This document shows positions 29,466 through 34,180 of a stretch of 34,180 nt of DNA, in pieces (position 1 is the stretch's first letter; each line of letters begins with the position of its first letter). This DNA is from Gulosibacter sp. 10 (GTDB lineage Bacteria; Actinomycetota; Actinomycetes; Actinomycetales; Microbacteriaceae), in NCBI RefSeq assembly GCF_900163695.1, contig NZ_FUIC01000019.1, positions 1 to 34,180 on the forward strand, read 5' to 3'. The translations under genes and the position numbers were made by a program. The notes under the pieces were generated by a model. The model was given only the letters and a program-made list of their open reading frames with translations, did not search any database and was not told the origin of the DNA.

Positions 29466-31340
29466 ATGGACATTTCGGAGAGCGTCGCGCTATGCGAGGT
29501 GACCGGCAGCATCGTCCGGGCGGTGCTCGACTCCCGCGACGCCGGCGACCGGCCCGACGCCCGCGAGCTGCCCGACCTGAAAGCGACCCTGACCGCGCGG
29601 ATCCCGTACCTCATCGCGGGCGGGCAGCTCATCGTGCTGGACCCCATCGTACTGGTCACGAACCAGGCCGGGGAGATCATCAACCCGGCCTCGCTCGACG
29701 AACCGCCGCAGGTCATCGCGACGGACCAGCCGGGCCAGTCGGAGTTCCGCTACGCGGTGCAGATCACGTGGAGGGGGCAGACTCCGGAGCAGGCCGCCGC
29801 GCTGTCCTGGGACGCCGCCGCCCCTGCCGGTGGGGTGCTGGATCTGTCGCACCCGGTGGATCCTCCGGCGCCGGAGGAGGTGCCGGAGTGGGAGCGGGTG
29901 CTCGCGGAGGTCGAGGCCGTCCGCCAGGCGGTGCAGGCCCTGCTCGAGGACACTGAGCAGGCCCGTGATGGGGCGGTGGTGGAGCGGGAGGCCGCGGAGG
30001 CTGCCCGGGACGCCGCCGAGCAGTACCGGGACGAGGCCGGGGAGATCGTTGCGGGGGAGATCATTGATGATGCGGCGCCGTCTGCGGTGCGGGTGTATTC
30101 CTCGGAGCGGGTGACGGCGCTGCTCGCCGCGCTCGACGCCGCGAAAGCCCCGGTCGAGCACACGCACTCCGCCGGACAGATCACGTCGGGGATCATGCAG
30201 TCTGCACGGCTGCCGTCGTCGACGACCGCGGGCCGTGGCATCGTGGAGCTCGCCACGAACGATGAGGCGGTCACGGGCACGGACACGTCCCGCGCGACGA
30301 CCCCCGCCGGGGTCGCGGCCGCGCTGTCTGCGTTTGGGGATCGGCTGCCGGAGCCGCCGGGCGCGCTGGATGCCCGTCTCGCCGCGCCTCTCGCAGGCGG
30401 CCGCTCCGTGGTCGTGTTCGCGGGGTCGTCGACGACGTGGATGGATGTGTGGCCGGCGGTGCTCGCCCGGCAGGTCGCGGGCCGGTGGCGGCAGCCCGCC
30501 CGGGTGAAACTCACCGACAGCATCCCCACCGGCGACCAGCTGGTGTTCGTGAACGCGGGCGTGAACGGCACCAACGCGGGCACGTACATCACGGACACGA
30601 CCCGCCCGCAGATCAACGCCCTCAACCCAAGCGCCATCTTCCACATGGTGGGCAGCAACGACTGGAAGCTGGGGCGGACGCCGGCCTGGTATCGCACAAA
30701 CCTTACGAGCCAGATCGCGGGGTTGTCGTCGTCGCGGCCGCTGCTGCACGTGCTCGTGCATCAGCACGAGCGGGCCGACACGGACACCGGCTCCTGGGAC
30801 GACTACGGGCAGGTGCTGCGGGAGATCGCGGCGGACCGGTCGGACACGATCGTGGTGGATGTGGCGGACGCGATGCGCGCCGCCGGTGTCGGCCGCGGCC
30901 TCGGCAACGCCTACGGGTTGCTGGGGGCGGATGATATTCACCTCACCGACCTCGGTGGGGAGGTGCTCGGTGACCTCATCGCGGACCGCCTCGGTCTCGC
31001 GTCCGGTGGTGCCTCGAGCACGGACACCGGCTGGATCGACATCTCGAACCGGCTCATCTCGGGGTTTTCCGCGGGCACGATTCAGGCGCGGCGGGACGGG
31101 GACTGGGTGATGATCCGCGGCATCGGCGTCACCGGCAGCTTCGCGGCGTCGTCCACGACGGATTTCATCTCGGGTCTCGACTCGATCTTCCGGCCGTCGC
31201 TGCAGGCCTGGGGCACCGCCTGGGGCGGCACGGGCACCGACAAGACCGGTTCCGCGACCGCGCGCACGAACGGGACGGTGGGCGTGACCTTCGGCACGGC
31301 GATGTCGAGCATGCAGTTCACGATCGTCCACCGCATCTAA
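29466..31340 (+). CDS. Tail receptor-binding protein with SGNH/GDSL hydrolase domain
   Basis: 624 residues from ATG 29466 (SD GAGGAGG); TTG 29445 is a poorer choice. Layout: N-terminal beta domain (1-130), coiled coil (140-195), fiber-like region with EHTHSAGQITSG (231-242), then an SGNH hydrolase domain (about 312-512) and a C-terminal beta domain (515-624) like those at fiber tips. Catalytic blocks: FAGSSTT (S322; the usual GDS is GSS), VNAGVNG (G365), VGSND (G396, N398), and DDIH (D489, H492). SGNH enzymes are esterases/deacetylases acting on lipids or polysaccharides, so this may deacetylate or deacylate a surface glycan during adsorption. Confidence 0.85.
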   Translation: MDISESVALCEVTGSIVRAVLDSRDAGDRPDARELPDLKATLTARIPYLIAGGQLIVLDPIVLVTNQAGEIINPASLDEPPQVIATDQPGQSEFRYAVQITWRGQTPEQAAALSWDAAAPAGGVLDLSHPVDPPAPEEVPEWERVLAEVEAVRQAVQALLEDTEQARDGAVVEREAAEAARDAAEQYRDEAGEIVAGEIIDDAAPSAVRVYSSERVTALLAALDAAKAPVEHTHSAGQITSGIMQSARLPSSTTAGRGIVELATNDEAVTGTDTSRATTPAGVAAALSAFGDRLPEPPGALDARLAAPLAGGRSVVVFAGSSTTWMDVWPAVLARQVAGRWRQPARVKLTDSIPTGDQLVFVNAGVNGTNAGTYITDTTRPQINALNPSAIFHMVGSNDWKLGRTPAWYRTNLTSQIAGLSSSRPLLHVLVHQHERADTDTGSWDDYGQVLREIAADRSDTIVVDVADAMRAAGVGRGLGNAYGLLGADDIHLTDLGGEVLGDLIADRLGLASGGASSTDTGWIDISNRLISGFSAGTIQARRDGDWVMIRGIGVTGSFAASSTTDFISGLDSIFRPSLQAWGTAWGGTGTDKTGSATARTNGTVGVTFGTAMSSMQFTIVHRI

Positions 31341-31356
31341 CCCGCAAATGCTCTCT

Positions 31357-31384
31357 GGCCACCCCGGTGCGGGTGGCCGTTTTC
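31357..31384 (+). terminator. Strong intrinsic terminator between tail and lysis genes
   Basis: GGCCACCC (31357-31364) pairs with GGGTGGCC (31371-31378), loop CGGTGC, then GTTTTC. It separates the virion genes from the endolysin, which keeps its own strong SD (AAGGAGG at 31392). Confidence 0.8.
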
Positions 31385-31404
31385 ATGCCCGAAGGAGGCA
31401 ACCC

Positions 31405-32475
31405 ATGGTCAAGCAGAACATCGGGTACCCGAACGGGGACCCCCGCAACGCGACCGGCACCGCCCGATGGGGCGGGAAGTCGTGGAGCGTTCGAAAGGAG
31501 GCAGCGCCCTGGCTGGAAGCCCTCGCCCGGGCGTTCAAAGCCCGGTTCGGGTACGAACTCCCCGTGTTGGAGGCGCACCGCTCCCTCGCGGAACAGCGGC
31601 GCCTCTACGACGGGTGGGTCAACCGCCGGCCAGGGTTCAACCTTGCCGCGGTTCCGGGCACCTCGAACCACGGGTGGGGGCTGGCGGTCGACTTCGGGTC
31701 CCCGCTGAACCTCACCAGCAGCGCGGAGCACAAGTGGATGCTCGAAAACGCGCCGAAGTACGGCTGGTGGTGGGCTGGCGGCCAGTCCTGGTGGAGCGTT
31801 AAGGAGCCCTGGCATTTTGAGTTCGACGGACGCAACACGCGAGGGAAGATCCCTCCGAAGGCGACGTCGTCCACGATCGGTACCTACACGACCCGGAAGG
31901 GCGACACGCTCCGGAAGATCGCGGTGCGCTATCGCATGTCGGTGGCCGCGCTCGCCCGCCTCAACAGCCTCAAGACTGACGCGACGCTCACGGCAGGGCG
32001 GAAGCTCAAGGTCGAGACGAAGTGGACGCAGCCCTACGGCACCGGGAAGGCGGGGACGTACAAGGTCACGACGTGGCCGGACGGTATCTACTACCTCAAG
32101 AAGGGGGATACGCAGCGCTCGGTCGCGGTCGCGCACAAGATGAGCGTGGCGGCGCTGCGCCGCGCCAACGGCATGGACGAGGAGAAGGGCTTCATGCGCT
32201 GGCCCGCCGGTCTCGGCGTGCGGGTGAAGCTTTCTCATCTCCCGGTCGTGTACCGGTACCTCGACGGCCCGGACTCGGACCCGGTCGCGACGGCGCAGGT
32301 CCAGCACCGCCTCAAGACCGTCTACCCGTCCTATGCCGGTGATCTCGTGGTCGACGGCATCTACGGCCCCGCGACCGCTGCCGCGGTGCAGGAGTTCCAG
32401 CGGCGCACGCCCGGTCTCGGCGCCTCCGCGAAGGTCGACTCCACGACCTGGTCCGCGTTGTTCGGGGGTAGCTGA
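31405..32475 (+). CDS. Endolysin: M15 (VanY-type) peptidase with two LysM and a PG-binding domain
   Basis: 356 residues from ATG 31405. It degrades the host wall at lysis. Residues 1-145 form a D-Ala-D-Ala carboxypeptidase/L,D-peptidase domain of the M15 type: H89 in SNHGWGLAVD96 and H137 in EPWHFEF bind zinc. Two LysM repeats follow (about 160-203, YTTRKGDTLRKIA...; 229-275, YYLKKGDTQRSVA...), then a peptidoglycan-binding domain (296-352) with VVDGIYGPATAAAVQEFQ. No signal peptide is visible, so release should need a holin. TGATG couples it to the next gene. Confidence 0.93.
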   Translation: MVKQNIGYPNGDPRNATGTARWGGKSWSVRKEAAPWLEALARAFKARFGYELPVLEAHRSLAEQRRLYDGWVNRRPGFNLAAVPGTSNHGWGLAVDFGSPLNLTSSAEHKWMLENAPKYGWWWAGGQSWWSVKEPWHFEFDGRNTRGKIPPKATSSTIGTYTTRKGDTLRKIAVRYRMSVAALARLNSLKTDATLTAGRKLKVETKWTQPYGTGKAGTYKVTTWPDGIYYLKKGDTQRSVAVAHKMSVAALRRANGMDEEKGFMRWPAGLGVRVKLSHLPVVYRYLDGPDSDPVATAQVQHRLKTVYPSYAGDLVVDGIYGPATAAAVQEFQRRTPGLGASAKVDSTTWSALFGGS

Positions 32476-32903
32476 TGCGCGCGATCGTGAAACACGTCTG
32501 GGCACAGGCGCGGAAGCCGCCCCACCAGGATCCGATCTACTTCATCGTCTACGTGGCGACGGCGTGGTTCGGGGTCTGGGTGCTCGCCCAGCCGCCCCGC
32601 ACGGTAGAGGCGGAGTGGGGCCCGATCGTGTCGACGGGGTGGGCGTGGTTTCTCATCGTCGGGGGCACGATCTGCGCAGCGGTCGCGTTCACGCGCTGGT
32701 GGTGGGTGGAACGTCTTGGCATGCTGCCTCTCGCGACCGCCCTGCTGTCGTACGGCAGCCTCATCATCTGGGCCCACTTCACGTCGGAGGGGTCACGATC
32801 TATGCAGACGTGGGTGGTGCTGCTCGGCGCTGCGCTCATCGCTGTCCGGCTCGCCTCGTTCCGAGGCTACGCGTACGGGCCGCCGACTGATCGGGAGGGC
32901 TGA
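32475..32903 (+). CDS. Multi-pass membrane protein of the lysis cassette
   Basis: 142 residues from ATG 32475 overlapping the endolysin stop. Hydrophobic segments suggest four transmembrane helices (about residues 21-40, 54-74, 82-100 and 110-127). Trp-rich turn RWWWVERLG in the middle. In actinophages such proteins follow the endolysin and are often called membrane or holin-like proteins; the function is not proved. It overlaps the next start by 1 nt. Confidence 0.7.
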   Translation: MRAIVKHVWAQARKPPHQDPIYFIVYVATAWFGVWVLAQPPRTVEAEWGPIVSTGWAWFLIVGGTICAAVAFTRWWWVERLGMLPLATALLSYGSLIIWAHFTSEGSRSMQTWVVLLGAALIAVRLASFRGYAYGPPTDREG

Positions 32904-33202
32904 TGTGGGGCGCGCAGGAAATCGCGATCGTCCTCGGAGCGATCGGCGGTGGCGCGTTCATCCGCGAGGCCGTATCCGCGGTCTGGCGTGCAGCTACCGG
33001 GCGTGAAGGCCGGCGCCGCGCGGACTCTGACGCGGGATGGCGGGCGCGGGACCGGGAGGCCACGAAGCGGCGGAAGCTGCAGGAGTACGCGACGCATCTG
33101 CGCATGGAGCTGATGGCTGCGGGCGTGCCGATGCACGAGCTCCCGCCGTGGCCGCGATCTGCCCCGGACACGGGGCCCACGAACACGAAGGAGAAGACAT
33201 GA
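32903..33202 (+). CDS. Single-pass membrane protein of the lysis cassette
   Basis: 99 residues from ATG 32903. One hydrophobic N-terminal segment (EIAIVLGAIGGGAFIREAV, about residues 5-23), then a strongly basic helix (GREGRRRADSDAGWRARDREATKRRK region) and a Pro-rich end. Such anchor-plus-basic proteins commonly sit between endolysin and holin genes. It could regulate lysis or act as a pinholin partner, but this is inference. It overlaps the holin start. Confidence 0.65.
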   Translation: MWGAQEIAIVLGAIGGGAFIREAVSAVWRAATGREGRRRADSDAGWRARDREATKRRKLQEYATHLRMELMAAGVPMHELPPWPRSAPDTGPTNTKEKT

Positions 33203-33480
33203 CCCATGACGAGCATGAGGAGACCCGCCGCGAAGCCCTCGCGGCCGAGCAGGCCACGCACGAGGTTGCGCTCGATCGCGCGAAGGCGACGTTCTGGCAG
33301 TCCCTCGCCGGCAGCGCCGTGTTCACGGTGCCGTTCGGGCAGGTGACGACCTGGGGTGATCTGCAGCAGCAGGCTCTCGCGTTCGCGATCGCCGGTGCGG
33401 GCTCGCTCGCGGCCGCGCTCGTCGCGGCGTCGGCGTCGTACGCGCGCTGGCGCGGCGGCGCCCAGAAGTCCGAACGCTGA
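33199..33480 (+). CDS. Putative holin
   Basis: 93 residues from ATG 33199 (SD GAAGGAG). The acidic N-terminus (HDEHEETRREALAAEQATHEV) precedes FWQSLAGSAVFTVPFGQV (about residues 36-53) and a second hydrophobic helix, LAFAIAGAGSLAAALVAASAS (about 62-82), ending in a basic tail YARWRGGAQKSER. Two hydrophobic segments and a charged basic end fit a class II-like actinophage holin that makes the membrane hole releasing the endolysin. Assignment depends on topology and position. Confidence 0.75.
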   Translation: MTHDEHEETRREALAAEQATHEVALDRAKATFWQSLAGSAVFTVPFGQVTTWGDLQQQALAFAIAGAGSLAAALVAASASYARWRGGAQKSER

Positions 33481-33500
33481 CCTCATCAACCCCCGTAATC

Positions 33501-33537
33501 GCGCCCCACCTGGCTTCGGCTGGGTGGGGCGCGTTTC
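33501..33537. terminator. Long hairpin with UUCG loop between convergent genes
   Basis: GCGCCCCACC (33501-33510) pairs with GGTGGGGCGC (33523-33532); two G-T pairs and a GC/GC pair extend it to 14 pairs closed by a TTCG tetraloop, then GTTTC. It lies between the rightward lysis operon and the leftward gene, so it probably ends both transcripts. Confidence 0.8.
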
Positions 33538-33550
33538 GGGGTTTCCGGGG

Positions 33551-34180
33551 TTAGCGTTTGGAGGCGGCCGCTTTCGCGAGGAGGTCGGAGACCTTAGCGC
33601 TCCCGGTCCAGGTGATGTCGTCCTCGAGCTCGTCGCGGAGGTGCCGGGGAGGGCTGAAATCGTAGGTCGGAGCGGCGTCGGGCCAGTCGAGGAGGTTCTC
33701 GGTGACCTCGGCGGCGTACTCGTCGGCGAAGCTGCCGGCGGCGTAGGAGCCCTGGTCGTAGCCGTGCTCGGCGGCGAACTCGGCGAGCTCGGCGCGGACC
33801 TGGTCCTGCAGGTCGACGGTGCGGGATTCGTGGATTTCCATGAGTATCTCCTGGTAGCGGTCGGGGTGGCGGTTGCGGATCATGGCGCGGCGGCGATTGC
33901 ACGCGGCCTGGGTCCGGCGGATGTAGGTGGTGGCGGATTTGATCGAGATGGCGGGATCGAGCGCGATGAGATCCTCATCGTGCGTCCAGGGCCGGTACTT
34001 CGCTCGAGTCGAGGGCGGGTAGTACTGGTCGTAGTGTGATCGGCAGCAGCCGCGCCCGTAGAGGCGTCTGGTGCAGCCGGGTTCCTGGCAGGTGAGGGCG
34101 GGGGGAGCGGGTGGGAGTTTCTTGGTCGTGAGTTGCAGGGCATCCCATCCGGGGATGATGTGGCTGTATACGGAGGGGGT
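33551..34180 (-). CDS. Leftward zinc-finger / HTH-like protein (partial, 5' end outside window)
   Basis: The frame is open from the right edge to the stop at 33551, giving at least 209 residues; the true start lies beyond the window. It has a Cys/His motif (CQEPGC, then GCCRSHYDQY, with C-x4-C-x9-C-C-x2-H spacing) followed by a helical, basic segment YRPWTHDEDLIALDPAISI and TYIRRTQAACNRRRAM that resembles a Myb/HTH DNA-binding helix. The C-terminal 96 residues are acidic. An internal ATG at 33841 has a good SD (AGGAGA), so a shorter form may also be made. It is oriented opposite to the lysis operon. Confidence 0.75.
   Translation of the reverse strand, partial: TPSVYSHIIPGWDALQLTTKKLPPAPPALTCQEPGCTRRLYGRGCCRSHYDQYYPPSTRAKYRPWTHDEDLIALDPAISIKSATTYIRRTQAACNRRRAMIRNRHPDRYQEILMEIHESRTVDLQDQVRAELAEFAAEHGYDQGSYAAGSFADEYAAEVTENLLDWPDAAPTYDFSPPRHLRDELEDDITWTGSAKVSDLLAKAAASKR

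Noticed and set aside
29490-31331. Long leftward open frame (613 codons) opposite the SGNH tail gene
   Set aside because: Same antisense shadow effect; Arg/His-rich product without any domain, while the forward frame has catalytic motifs.
1-34180. Insertion sequences, transposases, integrase or attachment sites
   Set aside because: None recognised in either strand; no terminal inverted repeats with transposase-like genes.

Overview
This window is most of the genome of a tailed phage (or prophage) with siphovirus architecture that infects a high-GC actinobacterium. The evidence is strongly G/C-ending codons, frequent GTG starts plus one TTG start, ATGA/TGATG start-stop overlaps between most genes, an HK97-type capsid module, a frameshifted tail-chaperone pair before a 1035-residue tape measure, and a LysM/M15 endolysin. 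A Microbacteriaceae host (Microbacterium-like) is my best guess from gene order and composition; it is inference. No integrase, excisionase-integrase pair or repressor is visible, so lifestyle cannot be decided here.

Layout. Bases 1-5.7 kb: rightward recombination and replication operon (RusA-like resolvase, YqaJ-type exonuclease, ERF annealing protein, small zinc proteins, HNH nuclease, replication initiator carrying iteron-like repeats, loader-like protein, C5 DNA methyltransferase, SSB) closed by an intrinsic terminator. 5.75-9.35 kb: about ten small accessory genes in a tightly overlapping chain, ending in a zinc-ribbon/HTH protein. 9.35-9.95 kb: a gene-poor stretch with an unusual succession of G/C-rich stem-loops and two intrinsic terminators. 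9.87-10.7 kb: three small genes including a terminase-linked HNH nuclease. 10.7-19.9 kb: packaging and head genes (terminase, portal, MuF-like protein, scaffold, capsid, connectors, tail terminator, tail tube). 19.9-31.3 kb: tail genes, with an M23 peptidase domain in one tail protein and an SGNH/GDSL hydrolase domain in the putative receptor-binding protein. 31.4-33.5 kb: lysis cassette (endolysin and three small membrane proteins). 33.55 kb to the end: one leftward gene that runs off the window.

The replication genes lie upstream of the terminase, whereas linear cos-type genomes usually begin at the terminase. The window is therefore probably a circularly permuted or internal cut; the natural DNA end probably lies in the 9.35-10.7 kb interval (inference).

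Most unusual features: (1) a slot between the tail chaperone and the tape measure holding two leftward genes, a membrane protein and a lipoprotein, each framed by the same boundary sequences, including a second copy of the tape-measure ribosome site and start; (2) a 29-codon gene near 9.9 kb resembling the tape-measure N-terminus; (3) the stem-loop region at 9.48-9.85 kb, a candidate structured RNA or packaging site; (4) 11-bp and 8-bp direct repeats inside the initiator gene, a candidate origin. All calls come from reading the sequence; no database search was run.
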